From Catellatospora coxensis (lineage in GTDB: Bacteria > Actinomycetota > Actinomycetes > Mycobacteriales > Micromonosporaceae): a stretch of 54,845 nucleotides of DNA. The stretch spans positions 1-54,845 of the forward strand of contig NZ_BONI01000066.1 of assembly GCF_016862635.1 (NCBI RefSeq), read 5' to 3'. This document shows, piece by piece, positions 17,210-25,094 of this stretch (the first letter of the stretch is position 1; the number at the start of each line of letters is the position of its first letter). The position numbers and the translations under genes were made by a program. A model generated the notes under the pieces. The model saw only the letters and a list, made by a program, of their open reading frames with translations, was not told where the DNA came from and did not search any database.

Positions 17210-18829
17210 ATGACACCTCTGCCGTCCTTCGCCCGCTTCTACCGCCGCCACCTGCGGATCAGCGGCACCGTGAGCACCCTGCTACTGGTCGCCGGGCTGA
17301 CCGCGGCGGTGCTGCTGCCCGCCCCGCCGGCCGCCCGGCCCGCGCTGGACATGACCCGCGCGAGCGCGTGGCTGGAGAGCACCACCATCGGTGCGGTGTC
17401 GCTGGTCAGCGCCACGGCCGGCCGCGTCGTGACGGTCACCGCCCTGCCCGGCGCGGCCGGCCACCGGATGTCGGTGCAGCAGGACGGGCCCGACCCCTAT
17501 GTGTCCGATCTCGACGCAAACACCGTCACCCGGGTCGACGGGGCACGGTTGACCGCCGACCCGGCGGTGGCGTTCCCCACCCCGGTCGACCTCGTCACCG
17601 CGGGCAGCGACCTGTACGCCGTCTCCATGACCGCGGGCACGGTCACCAGTGTGGACCCGGTGACCCTGGCCGAGGCCGTCCCGCTCGGGCTGCCGCATCC
17701 GCCGCTGAGCGCGGTGCTCGCCGGGCCCGACGGCACCCTGTGGGCGCACATGACCCTCAACGGCACGCTGGTCGGCCTCCGCGACGGCGCGATCCGGACG
17801 AGCACACCGTCGGCGTTCTACACCGAGCCGGTCGCCCTGGCCGAGGTGGACGGCACGGTGGTGCTGGCCAACCTCGCCAAGGGCATCGTCGTCGCGCTGG
17901 ACGAGCGCGGAGTGCCGGCCCAGCGCTGGGCGGCGCTGCCCGCCACCGGCCCGACCGCGCTCGTCGCCACCCGGGGCGCGGACGGCGTCCTGCCCGTCGT
18001 CCTGCCCGGCCGGGGCGAACTCCTGCTCAGCCGCCCCGGTGACGCCCCCGCCGAGATCGTCGACCTGCGCGCCGGTTCCGCGGCACGGCTGGGCAGGCCG
18101 GTGTCGGCGGGCGGTGTGGTGTACGTGCCCGACGACGCCACCGGCCGGGTGCTGCGCTACGCACCGGGGCGGGGCCTGCTGTCGCCGCTGTGGATCACCG
18201 CGGGCCCGGCGAGCCTGCGGGTCATCGCCCGTGACGGCCTGGTCTGGGCCCACGACGCCGACGGGCCGCACGCGGTCGTCGTCGACGGCGACACGGTGCG
18301 CAGCCTGCTCAAGTACACCGTGCCAAGCCCGAGTGCCGTCCCGTCGGCCGCACCGCCGAGCGCCGCCGCGCCGCCCTCGCCCGGCCCGTCCCCCGTGCCG
18401 CGCCGCGACCCGGTGCTGCGCCTGCCGATCACCTACCGGACCGTGTCCATCACGTCGTTCACGCAGCTGCAGGGTCAGCCCGCATGGGTGGCCGGGATCA
18501 AGGACCGGCTGCTGCCCGGCACCTGGCGGCTGACCAAGTCGGGCTCGATCTCGTACACCGCGCCGGGCCTGGCCGCCAACATGCAGCCGGTGCGCGGCAC
18601 GTTCTCGGTGTCGGGCAGCCGGGTCGGCTTCCGCGGCAGCAAGACCTACCGGGACTCGGTCGCGAACAACTCGCTGACCATGTCCGGCACCATCACCGCC
18701 GGTCCACGGCCGGTCATGACGGTCACCTTCAACTCCCGCAGCGAGACCGTCGCGATCGTCAACGGGCAGACCTTCCGGACCGTCGTCGTCTCCCGCTACC
18801 GCGCCACGCTCCGGCTCAGCGCCGGATGA
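17210..18829 (+). CDS. Membrane-anchored beta-propeller protein of cluster A
   Basis: 539 residues. The ATG follows GGAAGGAA by a few bases. A single N-terminal helix (about 20-40; VSTLLLVAGLTAAVLL) anchors a predicted beta-propeller (about 50-355) whose blades read like YVSDLDANTVTRVDGARL, LYAVSMTAGTVTSVDPVTL and VYVPDDATGRVLRYAPG. A Pro/Ser-rich linker (about 365-400) leads to a domain (402-539) shared with the M48 protein upstream. Actinobacterial MoxR-DUF58-transglutaminase clusters often begin with a propeller-Fn3 protein; here the Fn3 part appears replaced by this domain. It ends 20 bp before moxR and is clearly in the same operon. Function is unknown; extracytoplasmic binding is likely. 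Confidence 0.8.
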   Translation: MTPLPSFARFYRRHLRISGTVSTLLLVAGLTAAVLLPAPPAARPALDMTRASAWLESTTIGAVSLVSATAGRVVTVTALPGAAGHRMSVQQDGPDPYVSDLDANTVTRVDGARLTADPAVAFPTPVDLVTAGSDLYAVSMTAGTVTSVDPVTLAEAVPLGLPHPPLSAVLAGPDGTLWAHMTLNGTLVGLRDGAIRTSTPSAFYTEPVALAEVDGTVVLANLAKGIVVALDERGVPAQRWAALPATGPTALVATRGADGVLPVVLPGRGELLLSRPGDAPAEIVDLRAGSAARLGRPVSAGGVVYVPDDATGRVLRYAPGRGLLSPLWITAGPASLRVIARDGLVWAHDADGPHAVVVDGDTVRSLLKYTVPSPSAVPSAAPPSAAAPPSPGPSPVPRRDPVLRLPITYRTVSITSFTQLQGQPAWVAGIKDRLLPGTWRLTKSGSISYTAPGLAANMQPVRGTFSVSGSRVGFRGSKTYRDSVANNSLTMSGTITAGPRPVMTVTFNSRSETVAIVNGQTFRTVVVSRYRATLRLSAG

Positions 18830-18849
18830 ACCCTTCGGAAAGGACACAT

Positions 18850-19863
18850 ATGACCGACCTGCGGAACGGGACCGTCCTGGCCCAGCAGCCCCCGCCGCCT
18901 CCGCCGGACGTGGCGGCGTTCGCCCGCAGCTTCCGCAGCCTCACCGGCGTCGTCGAGCAGACCGTGCACGGCCAGGCCGACCACGTCGCGCTCGCGGCGA
19001 CCTGCCTGCTCGCCGAGGGCCACCTGCTGATCGAGGACGTGCCCGGGGTCGGCAAGACGTCGCTGGCCACCGCGCTGGCCGCGGCGTTCGGCGGGCGGTT
19101 CCGCCGCATCCAGTTCACCGCCGACCTGCTCCCCGGCGACATCACCGGCGTCACCGTGTACGACCAGCGTCGCAACGAGTTCACCCTGCACAAAGGCCCG
19201 GTCTTCGCCAACGTGGTGCTCGCCGACGAGATCAACCGGGCGTCGCCGAAGACCCAGTCGGCGCTGCTGGAGGTGATGAGCGAGCAGCAGGTCACCATCG
19301 ACGGCACCCGCCACCGGCTGGAGTCGCCGTTCCTGGTCGTCGCCACGCAGAACCCGGTCGACCACGACGGCACGTACCCGCTGCCCGAGGCGCAGCTCGA
19401 CCGCTTCCTGATGCGGCTGGAGCTGGGCTACCCCGACCACGGCGCGGAGCGGCAGATCCTGGCCGGACACCGGGGCGGCGCGGCGACCAGGCCGCGCCCG
19501 GTCACCGCGCTCACCCCGGAGCAGGTGCGGGACATGGCCGCAACCGCCCGCTCGGTGCACGTCGACGACCAGGTCGCCGACTACATGATCCGGATCGCGG
19601 CGGCGACCCGGGCGGCGGAGCAGACCCGGCTGGGCGTCAGCCCTCGCGGCACCGTGGCGCTGCAGCGTGCCGCGCAGGTGTGGGCGGCCGCGTTCGGGCG
19701 GGAGTTCGTCACCCCCGACGACGTCGTCGCGCTGGCCCCGTGGGTGCTCACGCACCGGATCCTGCTGACCGCCGACGCCGAGTTCGCCGGGGCCACCGCG
19801 GCCGGTGTGGTGCAGGCGGCGCTGGACGCGGTCCCGGTGCCCCGCCAGCCGGTGCGGCCGTGA
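18850..19863 (+). CDS. MoxR-family AAA+ ATPase (cluster A)
   Basis: 337 residues; ATG 18850 has GGAAAGGA just upstream. MoxR landmarks are all present: Walker A GVGKTSLATALAAAFGG (about 65-80), RRIQFTADLLPGDITG, Walker B VVLADEINRASPKTQSALLEVM, sensor 1 VVATQNPVDHDGTYPLPEAQLDRFLM, and sensor 2 in the lid (GVSPRGTVALQRAAQVWA). MoxR ATPases are cytoplasmic chaperone-like machines that act with DUF58/VWA partners on envelope or cofactor-bearing proteins. Its stop overlaps the DUF58 start (GTGA), so the two are translationally coupled. Confidence 0.93.
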   Translation: MTDLRNGTVLAQQPPPPPPDVAAFARSFRSLTGVVEQTVHGQADHVALAATCLLAEGHLLIEDVPGVGKTSLATALAAAFGGRFRRIQFTADLLPGDITGVTVYDQRRNEFTLHKGPVFANVVLADEINRASPKTQSALLEVMSEQQVTIDGTRHRLESPFLVVATQNPVDHDGTYPLPEAQLDRFLMRLELGYPDHGAERQILAGHRGGAATRPRPVTALTPEQVRDMAATARSVHVDDQVADYMIRIAAATRAAEQTRLGVSPRGTVALQRAAQVWAAAFGREFVTPDDVVALAPWVLTHRILLTADAEFAGATAAGVVQAALDAVPVPRQPVRP

Positions 19864-20975
19864 CGGCGTCCGGGCTCACCCGCGCCGGGTGGGCGGTGGG
19901 CGCGGTCGCGGTCGGCGCACCGGCCGGCGGTTACCTGCTCGGGTACGCCGAACTGCTGCTCCTCGGCCTCGCCGCCGCGGTCGCGCTCGCCGTGGCCGGG
20001 ATCTCGGTGTGCGGCGCGCTGCCCGCCGCGGCGTACCTCGACCGGCTGCCCGCCCGTACGCAGCGCGACACGCGGACGTCCTGCCGGCTGGTGGTACGCG
20101 CGCCGGAGCGCCGCCGCAGCCGCGCGTGCACGGTCCACGTCCAGGTCGGCGACGCCCGGGTGGCCGTGACCGTGCCCGCGCTGGCGGCGGGGCGGGACTG
20201 GACCGGCCCGGTGTCGCTGCCCACCGGCCGGCGCGGCGTCGTCACCGTGTCCGCGCCGCGGCTGTCCCTGGTGGACGCGCTCGGCCTCTGCCGGCGCGAG
20301 CGCACCGGGCAGGGCGGCGGCAGCCTGTGCGTGCACCCGGTGGTCGCCGCCGGGCTGCCGGCCGGGCGCTCGCCCGCCGGGGACGGGCACCCGGCAGGCC
20401 AGCCGGCACCGGCCGGCCTGACCCACTGGGGGCTGCGCGACTACCAGCCCGGCGACGACCTGCGCCGGGTGCACTGGCCGTCCAGCGCGCACACCGGCCG
20501 ACTGCTGGTACGGCAGTTCGAGCAGGACCTGCAGCCCGGCCTGACCCTGCTGATCGACAACCGGCCCGACGCCGACCCCGACGGGTTCGAGCTCGCCCTC
20601 GACGTGGCCGCGACGCTCGCCGTCGCCTGCCTGTCGGCAGGAGCGGGCTGCGAGGTCCGCTTCACCGCCGGGCCCGGCTGGCGGCCCGCGAACCCCGCGA
20701 CCGCCCGCGCGGGCCTGCTCGACCTGCTCAGCCGCACCACGGTCGCCGCGTCCGGGCAGCTCACCCCCGCCCGGCGCGGCGGGGCGGCGGCGCTCGCGGT
20801 CGCGGTCACCGCCCGGCCCGACGGCGCCGACCCGGCGCTGCTGGCGCACCTGTCGGGGCTGGGCCGGCCGGTCCTGGTGCACACCGGCCCCGCGGCGGCG
20901 GTCACGTCGCTGGCCGCCTTCACCGCCGCCTGGCCCCGGCTCGCCGCGACCGCCCGCTCCCGGGCGCGCCGATGA
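19860..20975 (+). CDS. DUF58 protein with N-terminal membrane helices (cluster A)
   Basis: 371 residues from GTG 19860 inside the moxR stop. Two short hydrophobic helices (about 10-28 and 32-55) are followed by a soluble domain with the DUF58 signature LRDYQPGDDLRRVHWPSSAHTGRLLVRQFE (about 190-220) and a VWA-like remainder (LTLLIDNRPDADPDGFELALDVAATLA). The MIDAS motif is degenerate (DNRPD rather than DxSxS). It is the usual partner of MoxR, coupled to both neighbours by 4-bp overlaps. Exact biochemical role unknown in the family. Confidence 0.9.
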   Translation: MTASGLTRAGWAVGAVAVGAPAGGYLLGYAELLLLGLAAAVALAVAGISVCGALPAAAYLDRLPARTQRDTRTSCRLVVRAPERRRSRACTVHVQVGDARVAVTVPALAAGRDWTGPVSLPTGRRGVVTVSAPRLSLVDALGLCRRERTGQGGGSLCVHPVVAAGLPAGRSPAGDGHPAGQPAPAGLTHWGLRDYQPGDDLRRVHWPSSAHTGRLLVRQFEQDLQPGLTLLIDNRPDADPDGFELALDVAATLAVACLSAGAGCEVRFTAGPGWRPANPATARAGLLDLLSRTTVAASGQLTPARRGGAAALAVAVTARPDGADPALLAHLSGLGRPVLVHTGPAAAVTSLAAFTAAWPRLAATARSRARR

Positions 20976-23239
20976 CGGCCCCGGTCACGGCGTCGAGGGG
21001 TCGCGTCCCGGCATCGGCGACCGCCGGGCGCGGGCCGCTGGGCGGAGCATCCCTGCCGACCTGGCTCGCCGCGGCCGCCGCCGGGATGTGCGCGGCGGCC
21101 GGCTGGCTGCGGGTGCTGCCCGGCACCCGGATGGCGCTGCTGCTGGCCCTGGCCGCGACCGCGCCACTCCTGCTCGCCGCGGCGTCCCGGCTGCTGCGGC
21201 GCACGGCGTCCACTCGCGACACGCGGCCAGACGGCGGCCCACGGCCGCCCACCGCTCCCCCGCCGGCGCCTGCGCCCGTGTCCAGGTCCGTGCCCGCGTC
21301 CACGCCCGTGCTCATGCCGGTGCCGCTGACGCTGGGGTTGTCGCTCGCGGTCGCGGCACCGGTCGCGGCGGCGGGCTTCTGGGGATCGCCGGCGCGGTTC
21401 GCCCAGGCTGCGGCGGCCGCCGTCGACGGCTGGGCGCACCTGCTGGCGACCACGGTGCCCGCCGGTCCGGCTCCGCTCCTGGCGACCGGGCCGTTCCTGC
21501 TGGTGTGGGTGGCCGCGGCGATCACCGGCGAGCTGCTGGCCCGCACCACGCGCGCCGCCTGGGCGGTGGTGACGCCCGCCGCCGTCGTCTTCGCAGCGTC
21601 GTGCGCGCTGGCAGGCGGCACGGCGTACGCGGTCACCGCCGCGGCGGCGTTCACCCTCGGCGGCGTGCTGCTGCTGCGTGCGCGGGCCCGTGACCTGCGC
21701 GGGCCCGTTCCCGTCGCGACGCGTCCGGCGCGCGTGGCACGGGTGGCGCGGGCCGGGGCGGCGGCCGTCGCGGCCCTGGCGGTCGCCGCCGTGGTCGTCC
21801 CGCACCTGCCCGCACGGCCCCGGGTGGACCCTCGTGACCACGTGACCGTTCCCGACACGCCGCTGACCGGGGTCAACCCGCTGGACCGGGTGTCGCCGTG
21901 GCTGTCCACGCCGGACACCGAGCTGTTCCGGGTCACCGGCGACGGGCCGCTGCCGCAGCGGCTGGCGCTGGTCGCGCTCGACGCGTACGACGGCCGCACC
22001 TGGACCTCGACGGCGCGCTACCGGCCCGCCGGGTCGGGTGTGCCGCATGCCCCGTCCGGCGGGCGGCGGCTGACCGTCGAGGTCACCGTCGCGGGGCTGG
22101 GCGGCGTCGCGCTGCCCGCGGTGGAGCGCCCGGTGCGGCTGGACGGCCCGGCCACGCTCGCCGTGGACCCGGACACCGGTCTGCTGCTGGACACCGGCGG
22201 TCTCGCCCCCGGGCTGCGGTACACGATGACGAGCCTGCTGCCCGCGCCGCCGCAGCCCGCCGACGTGGACGCCGCACCACGCGACCCGGCCCCGGCAACG
22301 GCCCTGCCGCCCGGCGTACCGGCCGAGATCGACGCCCTGGCCCGGACCGCGATCGGCGGTGAGACCCGCCCCGGGGCGCAGGCCCGGCTGCTCGCCGCGC
22401 ACCTGTGGGCCAGGGTCCGCAACGACCCGGGCAGCGCGCCTGGCCACGGCTACGGCCGGCTCGCGGCAGTGGCCGCCACGGGCGTCGGCGGCGCCGAGCA
22501 GATCGCCGCCCTGTACGCCGTCGCCGCACGCGGCCTGGGCCTGCCGGTGCGGCTGATCGTCGGGTTCACCGTGCCGGAGGGCGCGAACGGGCTGGTGCGC
22601 TCCGGCGATGTCGCCGTATGGCCGCAGGTGCGCCTCGGCGGGCTGGGCTGGGTGTCGTTCGGCCCCACCGCGCAGGCCGCGCCCGGCTGGCAGGCGGCTC
22701 CCGCGCCGACGGCCGCGCCGCTGCCCTCGACGCCACCCCGCGTCGTGCCGGGCGCGGGCGTGCCGACGCCCGGTGACCGGCTCGCCTCGGACGGGCCGCT
22801 GCCGGTGCGCCGCCCGGACTGGCCGCTGATCGCGCTGATCGCGGCCGCGGTGCTGGCCACGGCGTGGCTGTCGCCGCGGGTGGGCCGCGCCGTGCGCCGT
22901 CGGCGGCGGCGCTCCCGGCCCGTCCCCGCCGACCGGATCGCGGCAGCGTTCCAGGAGGTCGTCGACACCGCCGCGCGCGCCGGGTCGCCCGTCGCGGCCA
23001 GCGCCACCGTGCGGCAGGCGCTCGACCGGGTCGACACCGCCATCGACCGCCGCCGGCCGCCCGACAACGACTTCGCCCCCCGCCAGGCCGACCTGCACGT
23101 GCTGCGGGAGCTGACCGAGCGTGCCGTCTACGGCGCGCGGCCGCTCACCACCGCCGAGGCCGACGACGCCTGGGCCCGCGCGGACCGGCTGCGGCGCAGG
23201 CTGCGCCGGCCCGCCCCACTGCGGCGACGCCGCCCCTGA
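20972..23239 (+). CDS. Membrane transglutaminase-fold protein with all catalytic residues lost
   Basis: 755 residues from ATG 20972 (ATGA overlap with DUF58). About six to seven membrane helices (about 30-75 and 115-275) precede an extracytoplasmic transglutaminase-like domain (about 330-575), then one more helix (about 615-633) and a cytoplasmic helical tail rich in Arg. This is the DUF3488-transglutaminase plan that accompanies MoxR-DUF58. In the core, the sites that normally hold Cys, His and Asp are Ala508 (GGAEQIAALYAVAARGLGLP), Ala548 (GDVAVWPQV) and Gly564 (WVSFGPT). It therefore cannot be a thiol transglutaminase or peptidase and probably binds rather than cuts peptide or glycan strands. 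Confidence 0.88.
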   Translation: MTAPVTASRGRVPASATAGRGPLGGASLPTWLAAAAAGMCAAAGWLRVLPGTRMALLLALAATAPLLLAAASRLLRRTASTRDTRPDGGPRPPTAPPPAPAPVSRSVPASTPVLMPVPLTLGLSLAVAAPVAAAGFWGSPARFAQAAAAAVDGWAHLLATTVPAGPAPLLATGPFLLVWVAAAITGELLARTTRAAWAVVTPAAVVFAASCALAGGTAYAVTAAAAFTLGGVLLLRARARDLRGPVPVATRPARVARVARAGAAAVAALAVAAVVVPHLPARPRVDPRDHVTVPDTPLTGVNPLDRVSPWLSTPDTELFRVTGDGPLPQRLALVALDAYDGRTWTSTARYRPAGSGVPHAPSGGRRLTVEVTVAGLGGVALPAVERPVRLDGPATLAVDPDTGLLLDTGGLAPGLRYTMTSLLPAPPQPADVDAAPRDPAPATALPPGVPAEIDALARTAIGGETRPGAQARLLAAHLWARVRNDPGSAPGHGYGRLAAVAATGVGGAEQIAALYAVAARGLGLPVRLIVGFTVPEGANGLVRSGDVAVWPQVRLGGLGWVSFGPTAQAAPGWQAAPAPTAAPLPSTPPRVVPGAGVPTPGDRLASDGPLPVRRPDWPLIALIAAAVLATAWLSPRVGRAVRRRRRRSRPVPADRIAAAFQEVVDTAARAGSPVAASATVRQALDRVDTAIDRRRPPDNDFAPRQADLHVLRELTERAVYGARPLTTAEADDAWARADRLRRRLRRPAPLRRRRP

Positions 23240-23242
23240 ACG

Positions 23243-23269
23243 CGGGCCCCGGCGCACCTCCGGGGCCCG
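23243..23269 (+). terminator. Hairpin terminator between the transglutaminase and LPVTG genes
   Basis: CGGGCCCCGG (23243-23252) pairs perfectly with CCGGGGCCCG (23260-23269), loop 7 nt, 4 nt after the stop codon. It may end the operon or attenuate expression of the next gene. Confidence 0.65.
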
Positions 23270-23311
23270 TTCGAACCGTCCATCCATCCCCGACCGGAGG
23301 AACCACCCCCG

Positions 23312-24055
23312 ATGAGGACCACCGTTTCCGTACGAGCGCTGGCGGCCCTGGCCGCGGGCGTGGCCCTGGCCGTCACCGGCGGCCTGCCCGCGTCGGCCGC
23401 GCCCGCCGAGGATCCGACCATCGTGCTCAGGCTCGACGACGCGTTCGCGGCCAAGCCGGCCGCCCAGCAGAACCCCAGCCTGCGCGGCTGCGCCGGCATC
23501 CCGGGCGGATCCGCCGAGGGCGTCGACGGCTGGGTGTTCAACCAGCCCGTGCCGACCACTCTGAAGGCCGTCTACCTGATCAGCTACCAGAGCGCCGACC
23601 TGAGCGAGGCGTACCTGCTGGGCGTCAACGACGCCGGGGTCACCCGGCTCACCCCCGACGGCGAGCCGCCGGTGCCGGCCACCCCTCCGGCCGGGGTCGC
23701 GGGCGGGCTCATCGGGCCGAGCGGCGTCGGCGGCGTGTGGCTGCAGACGCCGTCTGGCTGGCACCTGGTCGAGGGCCTGATGCGCGCGTACGTCGCCGAG
23801 GCCGAGCGGACCACGTTCGACCTGGTGAAGGTCTGCCGGGTCGGCGAGGAGCAGCCCCCGGCCAGCCCGCCGGCGAGCGCGTCACCGCGGCCCGGTTCCG
23901 CGTCGCCGGTTCCGGGCACGGGCGGCGGCCTGCCGGTGACCGGCCCGCGGCTGTGGCTGCTCGCCGGTGCGGGAACCGCCCTGGTCATCGTGGGTGGACT
24001 GCTGCTGCTGGTTCGCCGTCGCCGGGTGGGCGTGGACGACTCGCTCGCGTCCTGA
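23312..24055 (+). CDS. LPVTG cell-wall-anchored surface protein
   Basis: 247 residues with a GGAGGAA ribosome site. The signal peptide ends near residue 29 (LPASAAPAED). A mature domain of about 150 residues (IVLRLDDAFAAKPAAQQNPSL, two Cys) follows, then a Pro/Ser/Ala linker, then a complete sorting signal: LPVTG, a hydrophobic helix (LWLLAGAGTALVIVGGLLLL) and RRRR. A sortase should link it to the wall. The middle domain matches nothing I know. No sortase gene is in the window. As last gene of cluster A it may be a substrate or anchor for the MoxR-linked machinery, though it sits behind a hairpin. Confidence 0.88.
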   Translation: MRTTVSVRALAALAAGVALAVTGGLPASAAPAEDPTIVLRLDDAFAAKPAAQQNPSLRGCAGIPGGSAEGVDGWVFNQPVPTTLKAVYLISYQSADLSEAYLLGVNDAGVTRLTPDGEPPVPATPPAGVAGGLIGPSGVGGVWLQTPSGWHLVEGLMRAYVAEAERTTFDLVKVCRVGEEQPPASPPASASPRPGSASPVPGTGGGLPVTGPRLWLLAGAGTALVIVGGLLLLVRRRRVGVDDSLAS

Positions 24056-24063
24056 CCACTGCC

Positions 24064-24095
24064 GGGTCCCCGCGGGTGTACGCCCGCGGGGACCC
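24064..24095 (+). terminator. Strong terminator after cluster A
   Basis: GGGTCCCCGCGGG (24064-24076) pairs perfectly with CCCGCGGGGACCC (24083-24095) around a 6-nt loop, 8 bp past the stop of the LPVTG gene. It separates cluster A from cluster B. Confidence 0.8.
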
Positions 24096-24158
24096 GCATG
24101 CACGGGTCATCGGTGTGGCGACCGGACCGGCGCTGCCGGATCTCCGATGAAGCCCTGA

Positions 24159-24186
24159 TTGAACATTCAGCTTTCGGCCCTAGGCT
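24159..24186 (+). promoter_or_regulatory. Leaderless promoter of cluster B
   Basis: TTGAAC (24159-24164), a 16-bp spacer and TAGGCT (24181-24186), with the ATG of the protease gene 6 nt later. No ribosome site is present, so the transcript should begin at the start codon. Confidence 0.75.
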
Positions 24187-24192
24187 CAAAGG

Positions 24193-25044
24193 ATGCTGAG
24201 TCGCGCCGGAAAACTCGACCGCCTCCCGGACGCGCCCCCCGCAGCCGCACCGGTGCAGGCCGAGCCCGTGCCGGCGCCGCCGTCCCGATGGCGGCTCGAC
24301 CGGCGTGCGCTGGTCGCGGCCGGTGTCGCGGTGGCGCTGGCGGTCACTGCGGTGGTCGCGTTCCGGTGGGGTGCGGCAGGATCCGACAGCCCCGCCGTCG
24401 TGACGCCGACCCCGTCACCGTCGGACGACGGCACGCTGACCGTGGCCGAGGTCTACCAGGTCCTGCTCCCGTCGGTGGTGTCGATCCGGACCACCGGCGC
24501 GGGGCGCTCGCCGTCGTCGGCGTCGGGCACCGGGGTGCTGGCCAACGCCGACGGCACCATCCTGACCGCGCTGCACGTGGTCAAGGGCGCGGCCGCGATC
24601 GAGGTCACCTACGCCGACGGCAGCACGACCCCGGCGACCGTCGCGGCCGCCGACCCGGCCAAGGACATCGCCGCCCTGGCCCCGAAAGACCTGCCCGCGG
24701 TACTGGTCCCGGCGGTGCTCGGCGGCACCCCCGGCATCGGCGAGCAGGTCGTCGCGATCGGCGACCAGCTCGGCCTGACCGGCTCGGCGACCACCGGCGT
24801 GGTGTCCGGCCTGGAGCGTTCGGTCACCGTCGCCGACGTCGGCAAGCTCGGCGGCCTCATCCAGTTCGACGCCGCGGTCAACCCCGGCAGCTCCGGGGGG
24901 CCGCTGGTGAACATGCGCGGCGAGACGGTCGGCATCGTGGTCGCGCTGGCCAACCCGACCGACGCCGGCACGTTCATCGGCGTCGGGTTCGCCGTGCCGA
25001 TCGTGACGGCCGCGGCCGCCGGCGGCCCCCCGCCGCCCCTGTGA
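24193..25044 (+). CDS. Membrane-anchored HtrA-like trypsin-family serine protease
   Basis: 283 residues. A cytoplasmic Pro-rich N-terminus (1-37) and one membrane helix (about 38-58) lead to a short S/T linker and a trypsin-2 domain (about 80-275). The triad is complete: His128 (TALHVV), Asp158 (PAKDIAAL) and Ser234 (NPGSSGGPL). There is no PDZ domain, unlike DegP/HtrA. It should act outside the membrane in quality control or cleavage of envelope proteins. It is 50 bp upstream of moxR in cluster B and driven by a leaderless promoter. Confidence 0.88.
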   Translation: MLSRAGKLDRLPDAPPAAAPVQAEPVPAPPSRWRLDRRALVAAGVAVALAVTAVVAFRWGAAGSDSPAVVTPTPSPSDDGTLTVAEVYQVLLPSVVSIRTTGAGRSPSSASGTGVLANADGTILTALHVVKGAAAIEVTYADGSTTPATVAAADPAKDIAALAPKDLPAVLVPAVLGGTPGIGEQVVAIGDQLGLTGSATTGVVSGLERSVTVADVGKLGGLIQFDAAVNPGSSGGPLVNMRGETVGIVVALANPTDAGTFIGVGFAVPIVTAAAAGGPPPPL

Positions 25045-25094
25045 CGTCCCACGACCACACCCGCCACCACCCTCGATCCGAACAGGACGGACCC

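Noticed and set aside
20972..23239. Annotation of the cluster A protein as an active transglutaminase
   Set aside because: All three catalytic positions are substituted; only the fold is supported.
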